NCBI RefSeq assembly: GCF_014284365.1
Contig: NZ_JACOGG010000006.1
Coordinates: forward strand, 124,001-188,000
DNA: 64,000 bases
Reading direction: 5' to 3'
Source: Cognatundibacterium rugosum
GTDB lineage: Bacteria > Pseudomonadota > Gammaproteobacteria > Burkholderiales > Burkholderiaceae_D
In this document: positions 1 to 8,211 of the stretch, one piece after another
How positions within the stretch are numbered: position 1 is the stretch's first letter
Layout: each line of letters starts with the position of its first letter
Translations under genes and position numbers: made by a program
Notes under the pieces: model-generated
Seen by the model: the letters and a program-made list of their open reading frames with translations, nothing else
Databases searched by the model: none
What the model was told of the DNA's origin: nothing

Positions 1-1
1 A

Positions 2-412
2 GCGACCATCGCGCGCTGGACCCGAACTTTGTCTACCATGTTTGCGGCCGGTGTGCCGTTGGTTGAGTCGCTGGATTCTGTGGGCGGTGCAGCCGGTAAT
101 GCTGTCTATCTCGATGCCACCATTAAAATTCAGACTGAAGTCAGCACCGGTACCAGCCTGACTGTCGCGATGCAAAATGCGAACGTTTTCCCCAGCATGG
201 TCACACAAATGGTGGCGATTGGCGAGGAATCCGGCGCGCTCGACAATATGCTAGGCAAAGTCGCGGACTTCTATGAAGAAGAAGTGGATGAAGCGGTTGC
301 CTCTTTATCGAGCCTGATGGAACCATTAATTATGGTGATTCTGGGCGTATTGATCGGCGGCCTGGTGGTGGCGATGTATTTACCAATTTTCAAACTGGGT
401 TCGGTTATCTGA
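2..412 (+). CDS. pilC: Type IV pilus inner-membrane platform protein PilC (3' end only)
   Basis: Only the C-terminal 136 residues are in the window; the reading frame is open to the left edge and starts outside it. PilC is the polytopic inner-membrane platform on which the PilB/PilT ATPases act to build and retract type IV pili. The visible part is the second GspF/T2SSF domain, recognised by the residues ARWTRTLSTMFAAGVPLVES near its start, the MVAIGEESGAL segment and the final hydrophobic helix (PLIMVILGVLIGGLVVAMYLPIF), the usual end of this family. The stop codon overlaps the pilD start (TGATG), so the two genes are probably translationally coupled. pilB would be expected just upstream of the window. 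Confidence 0.93.
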   Translation, partial: ATIARWTRTLSTMFAAGVPLVESLDSVGGAAGNAVYLDATIKIQTEVSTGTSLTVAMQNANVFPSMVTQMVAIGEESGALDNMLGKVADFYEEEVDEAVASLSSLMEPLIMVILGVLIGGLVVAMYLPIFKLGSVI

Positions 413-1275
413 TGCTGCAAGAGATATTTTTTCAACCGGCATCAAACTTGTTCGGTACATTTTGTTTTGCTGTGATCGGTTTACTCACGGGCAGCTTTTT
501 GAATGTGGTGATTTATCGGCTGCCGAAAATGATGCAAAGGCAGTTTGACAATGACCTTGCTGAAGAATTGGGCAAGCAGCCGCCACATACTGATCGCTAC
601 AATCTGCTTGTGCCGCGCTCTGCCTGCCCGCATTGCGGGCATCAGATCCGTGCCTGGGAAAATATTCCGGTTGTGAGTTACTTGCTGATAGGCGGTAAAT
701 GCACCAGTTGCAAAGCCCCTGTCTCGGCACGCTATCCGATAGTAGAAACAATTACTGGAGCACTGGCGGCGGCGATGGCCTGGCACTTTGGCACCGGCAT
801 CGCAGGCATGGCAGCAACCGTTTTCTGTTTTTTCCTGATTACCCTGACGCTGATCGATGCTGACACCCAGTTTCTGCCCGATGATCTGACCTATAGCCTG
901 CTTTGGCTGGGGATGTTACTGAGCCTGACGGGTGTATTCTCTACACCTGCCACATCGATACTGGGAGCTGTCGCAGGCTATCTGTCTTTGTGGCTGGTGT
1001 TTCACCTGTATCGCATGCTGACCGGTAAAGAAGGTTTTGGTTACGGTGATTTCAAAATGCTGGCTGCACTTGGTGCCTGGCTGGGCTGGCAAATGCTGCC
1101 ACTGATTATTCTGCTGTCATCTCTGGTCGGCTCGCTCGTCGGAATCACGCTGATCCTGTTATCAAAGATGGGGTTTGAAACCAAACTCTCCTTCGGCCCG
1201 TATCTGGCTATGGCAGGCCTGATTGCGATGCTCTGGGGGCAGCAAATTCTACACGCCTATCTGAGCTACTTATAA
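412..1275 (+). CDS. pilD: Prepilin leader peptidase / N-methyltransferase PilD
   Basis: Type 4 prepilin peptidase (287 aa, full length). It cleaves the leader of type IV pilins and pseudopilins on the cytoplasmic side of the inner membrane and methylates the new N-terminal Phe. Seen in the sequence: an N-terminal GSFLNVVIYRLP segment, a cytoplasmic zinc-binding loop with C72-x2-C75 and C97-x2-C100, and the two aspartates typical of this aspartic protease family, in LIDAD (Asp149) and in the GFGYGD motif (Asp213). Several further hydrophobic helices follow. The start overlaps the pilC stop by one base. coaE follows 7 bp downstream, the usual order in this group. Confidence 0.96.
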   Translation: MLQEIFFQPASNLFGTFCFAVIGLLTGSFLNVVIYRLPKMMQRQFDNDLAEELGKQPPHTDRYNLLVPRSACPHCGHQIRAWENIPVVSYLLIGGKCTSCKAPVSARYPIVETITGALAAAMAWHFGTGIAGMAATVFCFFLITLTLIDADTQFLPDDLTYSLLWLGMLLSLTGVFSTPATSILGAVAGYLSLWLVFHLYRMLTGKEGFGYGDFKMLAALGAWLGWQMLPLIILLSSLVGSLVGITLILLSKMGFETKLSFGPYLAMAGLIAMLWGQQILHAYLSYL

Positions 1276-1282
1276 ACGACTT

Positions 1283-1909
1283 ATGCACCAGGAAAAGTTC
1301 AGTCTGGGTCTGACCGGTGGCATAGGCAGTGGCAAGACCACGATTGCCAATGCATTTCAGGCACAGGGCGCCAGCCTGATCGATACCGACCTGATCGCCC
1401 ACGCACTCACTCAGAAAGATGGTCTGGCCATTCCACAGATACGTGCAGAATTTGGTGATCAGGCAATTTCTATTGATGGCAGTATGGATAGAGCCAGAAT
1501 GCGCGCATTAGTTTTTAATGACAGCGCCGCCAAACTCAGACTCGAAGCGATCTTACATCCACTGATACGTAGCCAGACCGAGCAGGCAGCCGCGAGCGCT
1601 ACCGGTGACTATCTGATTTTTGTCGTGCCTCTGCTGTTTGAGTCCGGCAACTGGAGGCAAAGAGTAGACCGTATCCTGGTTATCGATTGTGCGGAAGAAA
1701 TTCAAATTGCACGCGTCATGCAGCGTAACCAGCTCAGCCGCGAACAAGTCTTGGCCGTCATGCGCAATCAGGCATCACGACAGGAAAGACTGGCAGGTGC
1801 AGACGACATTATTCTTAACGAGGAGGCGCTTCATTTGTTGCAACCGCAAATTCTCACTTTGCATCACAATTATTTGCGCCTGGCTGCAAAAAAAACCGTC
1901 AATGGCTGA
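1283..1909 (+). CDS. coaE: Dephospho-CoA kinase
   Basis: Catalyses the last step of coenzyme A synthesis, ATP-dependent phosphorylation of the 3'-hydroxyl of dephospho-CoA, in the cytoplasm. The 208-residue protein starts with the family P-loop GLTGGIGSGKTT (residues 9-20, Lys18) followed by an IDTDLIAH segment, and has VVPLLFESG near the middle, where the CoaE family is conserved. Length is normal. It follows pilD by 7 bp and is likely on the same transcript. The last base pairs of the frame run into a 135-bp gap before zapD. Confidence 0.96.
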   Translation: MHQEKFSLGLTGGIGSGKTTIANAFQAQGASLIDTDLIAHALTQKDGLAIPQIRAEFGDQAISIDGSMDRARMRALVFNDSAAKLRLEAILHPLIRSQTEQAAASATGDYLIFVVPLLFESGNWRQRVDRILVIDCAEEIQIARVMQRNQLSREQVLAVMRNQASRQERLAGADDIILNEEALHLLQPQILTLHHNYLRLAAKKTVNG

Positions 1910-2044
1910 AGGTTGACTGTTGGAGGTATGCTCTCCCACAAAAACAGTTCTTAAAAAACGCACATGGTATTTGTATTTTCTGACAGTATGGTTCAGAATC
2001 ACGTGGAGCTGAGCTTGGCACATATTTAGAACAGGGATACTATT

Positions 2045-2800
2045 TTGATTGTTTACGAATACCCTTTCAACGAGCGTATTCGCACGCTATTGCGGTTGGA
2101 AGACCTGTACGAAAAATTTAATTTTTTCCTGCACCAGTCAGACCCACTGCAGCATCACGTTGCGCTTGCCACCATTTTTGAAATGCTGGAAGTCGCTGGC
2201 CGTGCCGATCTGAAATCAGATTTGCTGCAGGAGCTAGAGCGTCAAAAACATACACTGATCAGTTTTAAATCCAATCCCAATGTGCAGGCTGAAATGTTGG
2301 ATAAAGTCCTGGACGAAGTCGATCAGGCCAGTTCTGCGCTGATCGCCTGCACCGGAAAGACCGGTCAGCATATCCGCGAAAATGAATGGCTGATGAGCAT
2401 ACGTGGCCGCACCATCATACCGGGTGGTGCCTGTGAATTTGATTTGCCGAGCTACCATGCGTGGCAACAAAATCCGCCGGAAAAACGCTTTGCGGATATT
2501 TCTGCCTGGTTTGCGCCGATCGCGCCGCTGTTTACAGCCATCAGCGTGGTATTACGCCTGTTACGCGAATCTGGCACCACCTCAAAAGTCATCGCCCAAA
2601 CCGGTAGTTACCAACAAATGTTGCAGGGTAAGGTGTACCAACTGTTACGTGTGAATATTCCTCAGGAACTTGGTGCCATCCCTGAAATATCGGCCAACAA
2701 ATACATGCTGTGGATACGTTATATGAATCAGGATGGTGATATGAAGCCTAAAGCCTCAGAGCACGATATCCCGTTTGATCTGACACTCTGTAACTTCTGA
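2045..2800 (+). CDS. zapD: Cell division protein ZapD
   Basis: ZapD (YacF/DUF1342) is a cytoplasmic FtsZ-binding protein that bundles protofilaments and stabilises the Z ring. The 251-residue protein opens with the characteristic [18 protein letters not shown] and has the conserved middle segment around [13 protein letters not shown]. The start used is TTG at 2045, giving the N-terminus [10 protein letters not shown]; no ATG is available before the conserved region, and a purine-rich CAGGGA lies about 10 bp upstream. The gene sits between coaE and yacG, the standard coaE-zapD-yacG arrangement of beta- and gammaproteobacteria. Confidence 0.95.
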   Translation: MIVYEYPFNERIRTLLRLEDLYEKFNFFLHQSDPLQHHVALATIFEMLEVAGRADLKSDLLQELERQKHTLISFKSNPNVQAEMLDKVLDEVDQASSALIACTGKTGQHIRENEWLMSIRGRTIIPGGACEFDLPSYHAWQQNPPEKRFADISAWFAPIAPLFTAISVVLRLLRESGTTSKVIAQTGSYQQMLQGKVYQLLRVNIPQELGAIPEISANKYMLWIRYMNQDGDMKPKASEHDIPFDLTLCNF

Positions 2801-2827
2801 TTCCGCACTGATTACGTACTGATTACT

Positions 2828-3004
2828 ATGACCACCTTCGTCAATTGCCCGACTTGTCAGGCAAAAGTCGCCTGGACGCCCGACAGCACATGGCGTCCGT
2901 TCTGCTCCGATCGCTGCAAACAAATCGACCTGGGCGCCTGGGCCGAAGAGAAATACACCATCCCCGCCGTCAATCTGCCTGAAGATCCGGATCAGCCGGA
3001 ATAA
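2828..3004 (+). CDS. yacG: DNA gyrase inhibitor / zinc-binding protein YacG
   Basis: A 58-residue gene. It encodes a small zinc protein with C7-x2-C10 and C26-x3-C30, the full YacG/DUF329 zinc finger, within the family context [10 protein letters not shown] and [17 protein letters not shown]. In E. coli YacG binds GyrB and inhibits gyrase activity; that role is carried over from the family, not shown here. It starts 27 bp after the zapD stop and is the last gene of the forward-strand block, facing the convergent tyrR-like gene. The acidic tail (EDPDQPE) is typical. Confidence 0.94.
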   Translation: MTTFVNCPTCQAKVAWTPDSTWRPFCSDRCKQIDLGAWAEEKYTIPAVNLPEDPDQPE

Positions 3005-3026
3005 AATCACCCTGCATTCTCAATGA

Positions 3027-3071
3027 ATTCAGCCCGTACGGCTCAGTTGCGCTAACCTGCTGCGGCTGAAT
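3027..3071. terminator. Inverted repeat between convergent yacG and tyrR-like genes
   Basis: Eight-base perfect arms (3027-3034 and 3064-3071) with a smaller hairpin (AGCC/GGCT, 3031-3043) nested in the first arm. It lies in the 81-bp space between two converging genes, where a shared terminator is expected. No clear T-run follows on either strand, so termination is an inference from position. Confidence 0.4.
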
Positions 3072-3085
3072 CTGCCACATACCAG

Positions 3086-4645
3086 TCAACGCTTGTGCGG
3101 AATGCCATATTTCCTGAGCTTGGCCGCTATCGTTGAATGTGAGGTCTGCAAGCGCACTGCCAGCTTACGACTGGAGGGAAAATGCGGATACAGCCGCGTC
3201 AACAGGCTCTGCTCAAACTGTTGCAAGGCTAAATCCCAGCTTTCTGTGTCACTGGCGCTGTGCTCATCGGCACTGATACTACCCTCAGCCCAATCCAGAT
3301 CGGCCGCATCCAGCACACGCTGGTCTGACATAGTAATGGCCCGGAATACCACATTCTGCAATTGACGCACATTACCGCGCCAGTGATTAGCAACCAAGGC
3401 GGCACAGGCCGCCGTATTGAGACGACACACCGGTTTTTGGGACTGGGTACAGGCGCGTTCAATGAAATGGCGGGCCAGTGGCAGTATGTCATCCGGACGT
3501 TCGCGCAGCGCCGGCATTTCCAGATGTAAGACATTCAGCCGATAAAATAAATCTTCCCGGAACAAGCCTTCCTGTACCATTTTGCGCAAATTGCGATGGG
3601 TAGCGCTGATGATGCGTACGTTCACACGTATCTCTTTATCGCCGCCGATACGACGGAATTTGCCGTCATTCAGGAAGCGCAACAGTTTCGCCTGCAAATA
3701 CAGCGACATTTCCCCGATTTCATCCAGAAAGACCGTGCCGCCATCTGCCATTTCAAACAGGCCGGGCTTGCCGCCTTTTTGTGCACCGGTGAAGGCACCT
3801 GACATATAACCAAACAGTTCGCTTTCTGCCAGGCTTTCCGGCAAAGCGGCGCAATTCAGCTCGAGAAAGGGTGCGTTGCTGCGTGCACTGACACCGTGAC
3901 AGGCCTGCGCCAGCAACTCTTTACCAGTACCGGTTTCACCAGTGATTAGCAAGGGTGCATCGACCACAGCAACTTTGGCAGCGCGGGTTTTCATGGCACG
4001 GATTTGTTCTGACTCACCGATGATCAGATCAAAGCCATGGCCCTGCGTATTCTGTAAGGCATGCAATCGCCCGCCTATGCGTGAAGGCGCATGAAAAGTC
4101 AGTACTGCACCAACCGAGCGATGCAGTGCGGTACCATCCGGCAGCACAGGCTCGGATACCGGCGTCACATCCATGAAAAACGGCTCACCATGCAGACGTA
4201 CTTCACGACTGGGTATGCGTAGGCCTGACTGCAACAACTCTTCCTGCAAGCCCTGATCATCCAGTACGTCACTGAGTTTAAGTTGAGCTAACTGCGCTTC
4301 ACTCAAGCCTGTGACAGCTGCCGCAGCAGCGTTGGCGATCACCAGTCTGGCCTCACTGTCGATCGCCAGTACCGGATCCTCCATCACGGCCATCATGGTG
4401 TCGAGATGCAAGCGACGGCGCATACCCGGTAATACGTCGATCACCTGGATTTGCGTCACGCCGCTGATTTGCTGACAAGCCAGCTGCAGTGAGGGCAACA
4501 TGTCTTTGCTCAGTTCAGGGATATCGATATAGACCTGGGGCGGATCTACCTCAACAGCCACCACATTCAGTCCGCGCTGTGCCAGCACGGCCAGAATTTC
4601 ATGGGCAATGCCGACCCGGTCCTGAAACTGAATATTGATACGCAT
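3086..4645 (-). CDS. TyrR-like sigma-54-dependent regulator (ACT-PAS-AAA+-HTH)
   Basis: A 519-residue regulator with the domain order of TyrR/PhhR: an N-terminal ACT domain (about 1-70) that in relatives senses aromatic amino acids, a PAS domain (about 82-190), an AAA+ domain with Walker A GETGTGKE (236-243), Walker B FLDE (306-309) and a TyrR-type C-terminal helix-turn-helix (about 492-513). Unlike E. coli TyrR, the sigma-54 contact loop GAFTGA is intact (283-288), so it should activate sigma-54 promoters, as PhhR does in Pseudomonas. It is the last gene of the alr-dadA operon, 17 bp after the Rrf2 gene. The ligand is unknown; the operon suggests an amino acid such as alanine or an aromatic one. 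Confidence 0.88.
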   Translation of the reverse strand: MRINIQFQDRVGIAHEILAVLAQRGLNVVAVEVDPPQVYIDIPELSKDMLPSLQLACQQISGVTQIQVIDVLPGMRRRLHLDTMMAVMEDPVLAIDSEARLVIANAAAAAVTGLSEAQLAQLKLSDVLDDQGLQEELLQSGLRIPSREVRLHGEPFFMDVTPVSEPVLPDGTALHRSVGAVLTFHAPSRIGGRLHALQNTQGHGFDLIIGESEQIRAMKTRAAKVAVVDAPLLITGETGTGKELLAQACHGVSARSNAPFLELNCAALPESLAESELFGYMSGAFTGAQKGGKPGLFEMADGGTVFLDEIGEMSLYLQAKLLRFLNDGKFRRIGGDKEIRVNVRIISATHRNLRKMVQEGLFREDLFYRLNVLHLEMPALRERPDDILPLARHFIERACTQSQKPVCRLNTAACAALVANHWRGNVRQLQNVVFRAITMSDQRVLDAADLDWAEGSISADEHSASDTESWDLALQQFEQSLLTRLYPHFPSSRKLAVRLQTSHSTIAAKLRKYGIPHKR

Positions 4646-4662
4646 GCAGAGACAGCCAGCAC

Positions 4663-5223
4663 TCAGTAAGGTTCAGGAATGTAGCCACGCGGTCTGGCGT
4701 GCTGGGTGCGGAATGCGGTGGTGCTGGCCAAGCCGCGCAGACGGCTCAGGTCGAATTGCTCCAACTGTTGCAACACTGCGCGGTTGACCGTCATTTTGAC
4801 CTGCAACATCAGCAGGTCCACACTTTGCTGGCTTGAACTTCTGGAAGTCTGCACTCCCAACTCAGCGTGCTCAGCATTTTTTTCTGCACGCCGGGCTGCT
4901 TTCAGGACTGCACGCTCTTCAGCTTCGACAAAACACCGGTACACATCAGCCAGTGTGATAATGCCGTTACAGTCGCGGCAATGCCAGGCATCTTTATCCT
5001 TGGCATCACGTCCGACCAGTCCGTCCTTACTCAAGGTCGATAAGATAGAACGGACCAGACGCGGTGTTTTTCCCGTCGCTTCTGCCAGGCTGCTGATGGT
5101 CGCGGCACGTGGCATGACCATCATGACCTGCGCCAGCAACTCAATGGCGGTGTAAAAACGGGTATTCAGATTGGCATCTGCAAACACCTGCGTAGAAGAA
5201 AACAATTGTTCAAACTGGCTCAT
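4663..5223 (-). CDS. Rrf2-family transcriptional regulator
   Basis: A 186-residue DNA-binding protein. Residues 20-75 form the winged helix typical of Rrf2 proteins ([12 protein letters not shown], then [26 protein letters not shown]). The start chosen is the ATG at 5223, which overlaps the dadA stop as ATGA; a longer frame reaching 5349 would run deep into dadA. Three cysteines (C82, C85, C97) lie where Rrf2 relatives carry Fe-S ligands, but the spacing C-x2-C-x11-C differs from IscR and NsrR, so cluster binding is only possible. The C-terminal half is charged and coil-like. Translational coupling to dadA suggests that it controls or monitors alanine catabolism. Its target is not known. Confidence 0.82.
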   Translation of the reverse strand: MSQFEQLFSSTQVFADANLNTRFYTAIELLAQVMMVMPRAATISSLAEATGKTPRLVRSILSTLSKDGLVGRDAKDKDAWHCRDCNGIITLADVYRCFVEAEERAVLKAARRAEKNAEHAELGVQTSRSSSQQSVDLLMLQVKMTVNRAVLQQLEQFDLSRLRGLASTTAFRTQHARPRGYIPEPY

Positions 5224-6512
5224 GCCAACTCCTTGGGAACAATGATAGGACGGTTCATGCTGCCGTAACGGTCCATGAATAAACCTTCCGTGGAAATTGC
5301 CGGACGTTTTCCAGAAACGATGTCGGCAACGAATTGCCCTGAGCCGCAAGCCATGGTCCAGCCTAAGGTACCATGTCCTGTGTTCAGGAATAAATTGCGG
5401 TAAGGCGTAGGGCCAACCACTGGTGTACCATCCGGTGTCATAGGACGAAGACCGGTCCAGAACTCCGCTTTACTGACATCACCACCCGCCGGGAATAAAT
5501 CACTGACAGAATACTCCAGTGTGGCGCGACGATCAGCCCGTAATTCGAGGTTGTAACCGGTGATTTCTGCGGTTCCGCCAACACGGATGCGGTCGCCCAG
5601 ACGGGTGATCGCCACTTTATAGGTTTCATCCATCACTGTGGATTCCGGTGCAGCGCTGGCATCGGTAATTGGCACGGTGATCGAATATCCCTTGATTGGA
5701 TAAACCGGAATCCGTATGCCCAGTTCGCGCAACAGAATAGGTGAATAGCTGCCTAAGGCGAGCACAAAACTGTCTGCTGTCAGTTCACCTTCGGAGGTAA
5801 TGACTGAACTGACCTGATCGCCGTTATATATCAGACGCTGTATACTCACGCCGTAACGGAATTTCACGCCCAGCCCTTCTGCCAGTTTGGCAAGGTTCTG
5901 CGTGAATTTAAAGCAATCGCCCGTTTCATCACCAGGCAGACGCAGCGCACCGACAAATTTTTCCTGTACTTTAGCCAGTGCCGGCTCGACCTTCAGACAA
6001 CCTGCTTTGTCCAATTTTTCATACTTCACACCATAGCGGTTCAGAATCGCAATATCGGCATCCGCTGCTTCCAGTTGTGCATGATTACGGAACAACTGCA
6101 ACGTACCCTGAGTGCGCTCGTCATACGAAATTCCGGTATCAGCACGCAGTTGTTGCAATACATCGCGGCTGTATTCAGCCATACGCAGCATGCGTCCCTT
6201 GTTCACTTCATAGCGGGAGCTGGTGCAATTCATCAGCATTTGCATGACCCAGCGCCAGGTGTTCAAGTCGAAAGTCGGGCGTATCGCCAGCGGACTATGT
6301 TCCATCATCAGCCATTTGATTGCTTTCAGCGGCACGCCGGGACCAGCCCAAGGCGCAGAATAGCCAGGCGATACCTCACCAGCATTGGCAAAACTGGTTT
6401 CCAGTGCTGCACCTTGCTGCCGCTCAATCACGGTCACTTCATGACCCGCTTTAGCCAGGTAATAGGCAGTTGCGGTTCCGATCACGCCTGCGCCGAGTAC
6501 GATTACTTTCAT
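5220..6512 (-). CDS. dadA: D-amino acid dehydrogenase small subunit DadA
   Basis: FAD-dependent oxidation of D-amino acids, chiefly D-alanine to pyruvate and ammonia, with electrons passed to the quinone pool at the inner membrane. The 430-residue protein has the N-terminal FAD-binding GAGVIG (7-12), the DadA-specific [19 protein letters not shown] region and a C-terminal [16 protein letters not shown] motif. It lies 58 bp downstream of alr and overlaps the Rrf2 gene by 4 bp. In other proteobacteria dadA pairs with a catabolic alanine racemase (dadX), which the neighbouring alr may be here. Confidence 0.95.
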   Translation of the reverse strand: MKVIVLGAGVIGTATAYYLAKAGHEVTVIERQQGAALETSFANAGEVSPGYSAPWAGPGVPLKAIKWLMMEHSPLAIRPTFDLNTWRWVMQMLMNCTSSRYEVNKGRMLRMAEYSRDVLQQLRADTGISYDERTQGTLQLFRNHAQLEAADADIAILNRYGVKYEKLDKAGCLKVEPALAKVQEKFVGALRLPGDETGDCFKFTQNLAKLAEGLGVKFRYGVSIQRLIYNGDQVSSVITSEGELTADSFVLALGSYSPILLRELGIRIPVYPIKGYSITVPITDASAAPESTVMDETYKVAITRLGDRIRVGGTAEITGYNLELRADRRATLEYSVSDLFPAGGDVSKAEFWTGLRPMTPDGTPVVGPTPYRNLFLNTGHGTLGWTMACGSGQFVADIVSGKRPAISTEGLFMDRYGSMNRPIIVPKELA

Positions 6513-6570
6513 TGTTTTGCTCCTTGATGCCTGTTTTAATAAGTGATGTGTTGTAGATGCTGCTGATTGC

Positions 6571-7674
6571 TTAGCGGTAAACGCGCTGATAACGGTGGCC
6601 CAGACTGGTCAGGATTTCATAGCCTATGGTACCGGCGCGTGCAGCAACCTGATCGACGGTATGACTGGCAGACAGCAAATCCACCAATGCCCCCTCTTGC
6701 AGCTCACTGTCGGCAATCGCGGTCACATCCAGCGTAATCGTGTCCATCGATACATTGCCTACCATAGCGACTTCCTGCCCGGCGATATGCGCCACGCCAC
6801 GATTACTCAGACTGCGCATCCAGCCATCGGCATAACCAACGGCGACAGTCGCGATTTTTGCGCTGTCCCGGCTACGCCAGGTGGAACCGTAACCCACACC
6901 GGTATCCGGTGGAATCTCGCGTACCTGAATGATGCGACCTTGCAAATGCGCGACTGCCTGCATAGGATTAGCTTGCCCTGCTACCGGTGCCACCCCGTAC
7001 AAAGCAGCACCCGGACGCGCCAGATCGAAGTGATAGGCTGCCCCCAGGAATACGCCCGAGGAATTGGCCAGACTTGCCTTCGCCTGCGGCAACAGACTGC
7101 GCAAGCCGCTAAACCGCGCTAACTGCGCTGCATTGACAGGATTAGACGCATCCTCGGCACTGACCAGGTGGCTCATCAGGTATTCAACCTGTATGCCTTC
7201 CAGGAAAGCTGCATCATTGCGCCAGACGTCCACATCCTGCGCCGACAAGCCCATGCGCGCCATGCCAGTATCGAACTGCACGATGGCAGGCAATGCACGC
7301 TGCTGTTGTTTCGCCAGAGCACGCCAGGCCGCTACCTGAGCCAGGCTGTTCAGTACCGGCATGCAGCCGTGTTCGAGGAACTCGGCTTCATACCCGACCG
7401 GCGAACCATGCATCACAATCAGACGCGCATCAGACGGCAGATGCGGACGCAAGCTGATCGCTTCTTCCAGATGCGCCACAAAAAAATACCGACATCCGGC
7501 CGCATACAAGGCACCCGAGACCGGGATTGCGCCCAGTCCATAGGCATCGGCTTTGACGGCCGCGCCGCATTGCGCCTTACCCAGTTTTTGACTCAGTAAG
7601 CGGTAATTGTTTTGCACAGCTTGCAAATCCACCCGCAGCACTGCACCACTTCTTCCCGTCATTTCTTGCATCAT
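6571..7674 (-). CDS. alr: Alanine racemase (catabolic DadX-like by context)
   Basis: PLP enzyme that interconverts L- and D-alanine. The 367-residue protein carries the PLP-binding lysine in [10 protein letters not shown] (Lys41) and the catalytic tyrosine in GVGYGSTW (Tyr262). Being the first gene of an operon with D-amino acid dehydrogenase, it more likely serves L-alanine breakdown than cell-wall supply, though it could do both if it is the only racemase. Two ATG codons lie in a row at the start; the first is used. Upstream lie a sigma-54-type promoter and TyrR-like boxes (7798-7996), annotated separately. Confidence 0.94.
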   Translation of the reverse strand: MMQEMTGRSGAVLRVDLQAVQNNYRLLSQKLGKAQCGAAVKADAYGLGAIPVSGALYAAGCRYFFVAHLEEAISLRPHLPSDARLIVMHGSPVGYEAEFLEHGCMPVLNSLAQVAAWRALAKQQQRALPAIVQFDTGMARMGLSAQDVDVWRNDAAFLEGIQVEYLMSHLVSAEDASNPVNAAQLARFSGLRSLLPQAKASLANSSGVFLGAAYHFDLARPGAALYGVAPVAGQANPMQAVAHLQGRIIQVREIPPDTGVGYGSTWRSRDSAKIATVAVGYADGWMRSLSNRGVAHIAGQEVAMVGNVSMDTITLDVTAIADSELQEGALVDLLSASHTVDQVAARAGTIGYEILTSLGHRYQRVYR

Positions 7675-7797
7675 TCACGCACTCCATTGCTTGATAGCCG
7701 GATGTCTGCGAGCCTTAACCTGTGAGTATCACTGGCGTTTGCCAAAATATTCCAGCCTACGGCTGCATCATCCTTAGTAGAAAGTTTTACTCCACCT

Positions 7798-7813
7798 AGC
7801 AATGCTCATGCCA
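7798..7813 (-). promoter_or_regulatory. Sigma-54 (-24/-12) promoter for the alr operon
   Basis: On the minus strand the sequence reads TGGCATGAGCATTGCT, against the consensus TGGCACG-N4-TTGCW. It differs in one base of the -24 box, the GG and GC doublets are present and their spacing is exactly right. Transcription would start near 7787, about 110 bp before the alr ATG. The fourth gene of the operon is a GAFTGA-containing sigma-54 activator, which makes the match more credible. No experimental start site is known. Confidence 0.7.
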
Positions 7814-7876
7814 CTGCAAAATAGTCTGCTGATTCAATGACTTACAACACACCAGAAAAAAACTCTGGCAACCAGG

Positions 7877-7894
7877 TGTATTAAAATCCGTACA
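7877..7894. promoter_or_regulatory. TyrR-box-like palindrome 1
   Basis: TGTA-N10-TACA, 18 bp, extended by a further matching pair on each side (GGTGTA...TACACC). TyrR boxes have the form TGTAAA-N6-TTTACA, with the outer TGTA/TACA arms most important. Centre is about 98 bp upstream of the predicted sigma-54 start site. Likely a binding site for the TyrR-like regulator encoded at the end of the operon. Confidence 0.55.
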
Positions 7895-7959
7895 CCCTGC
7901 ACTTATTCTTCAATCAAAAGACTGAAGCCCTCCTCTAGAGCGTACGAATTACTGAACAG

Positions 7960-7977
7960 TGTATCAAATTTAGCACA
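7960..7977. promoter_or_regulatory. TyrR-box-like palindrome 2 (weak)
   Basis: TGTATC-N6-AGCACA, 18 bp; the same TGTA left arm and length as its neighbours with one mismatch in the right arm (CACA for TACA). Its centre is 19 bp from that of palindrome 3, so the two could be bound side by side on about the same face of the helix, like the paired strong and weak boxes of TyrR-regulated promoters. Confidence 0.4.
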
Positions 7978-7978
7978 C

Positions 7979-7996
7979 TGTATCAGTTTCAATACA
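7979..7996. promoter_or_regulatory. TyrR-box-like palindrome 3
   Basis: TGTATC-N6-AATACA, 18 bp, with full TGTA/TACA arms. It lies about 200 bp upstream of the predicted sigma-54 start, a normal enhancer distance. Together with palindromes 1 and 2 it makes a putative upstream activating region for the alr-dadA operon. Confidence 0.5.
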
Positions 7997-8072
7997 CACC
8001 AAAGAAAATCAAGTGCCGATCATCTCAGTCAGGATTAGTTCCGGCAATAAGTAGAACTACGGAGGGAGTTGT

Positions 8073-8138
8073 ATGAATAAGACAGTGCGAACCTGCGGGT
8101 TGAGCAAGCGCGATGCAGGCATTTACCGTCATGGCTAA
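8073..8138 (+). CDS. Possible 21-residue peptide with a strong ribosome binding site
   Basis: An ATG at 8073 is preceded by GGAGGGAG (8061-8068) at good spacing, one of the best Shine-Dalgarno matches in the window. The frame encodes the basic peptide MNKTVRTCGLSKRDAGIYRHG and stops at 8138. It resembles nothing recognised. It lies alone on the plus strand beyond the TyrR-like boxes and heads toward the 3' end of the Nudix gene. It may be a real small protein, a leader peptide, or chance. Confidence 0.25.
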   Translation: MNKTVRTCGLSKRDAGIYRHG

Positions 8139-8168
8139 GGCAGGATGAGGGAATGTGAAACAAGCAGC

Positions 8169-8190
8169 AGACACGGTGAAAACCGTGTCT
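8169..8190 (-). terminator. Hairpin downstream of the argJ-DUF815-nudix operon
   Basis: Perfect 9-bp arms (8169-8177 and 8182-8190) around a GAAA tetraloop, 21 bp after the Nudix stop. On the minus strand it is followed by GCTGCTTGTTTC, only partly T-rich, so it is a plausible but not classical intrinsic terminator. It might equally serve the small plus-strand frame at 8073. Confidence 0.55.
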
Positions 8191-8211
8191 TCAAGTCAGC
8201 GATACTCAGGC

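Noticed and set aside
5224-5349. Upstream extension of the Rrf2 gene to 5349
   Set aside because: The extra 42 residues are out of frame with and inside dadA; the ATG that overlaps the dadA stop is the natural start.
8005-8020. A second sigma-54-like element (CGGCAC-N5-TTTCT) on the minus strand
   Set aside because: The -12 part lacks the required GC doublet, and the element lies behind the TyrR-like boxes; the match at 7798-7813 is far better.
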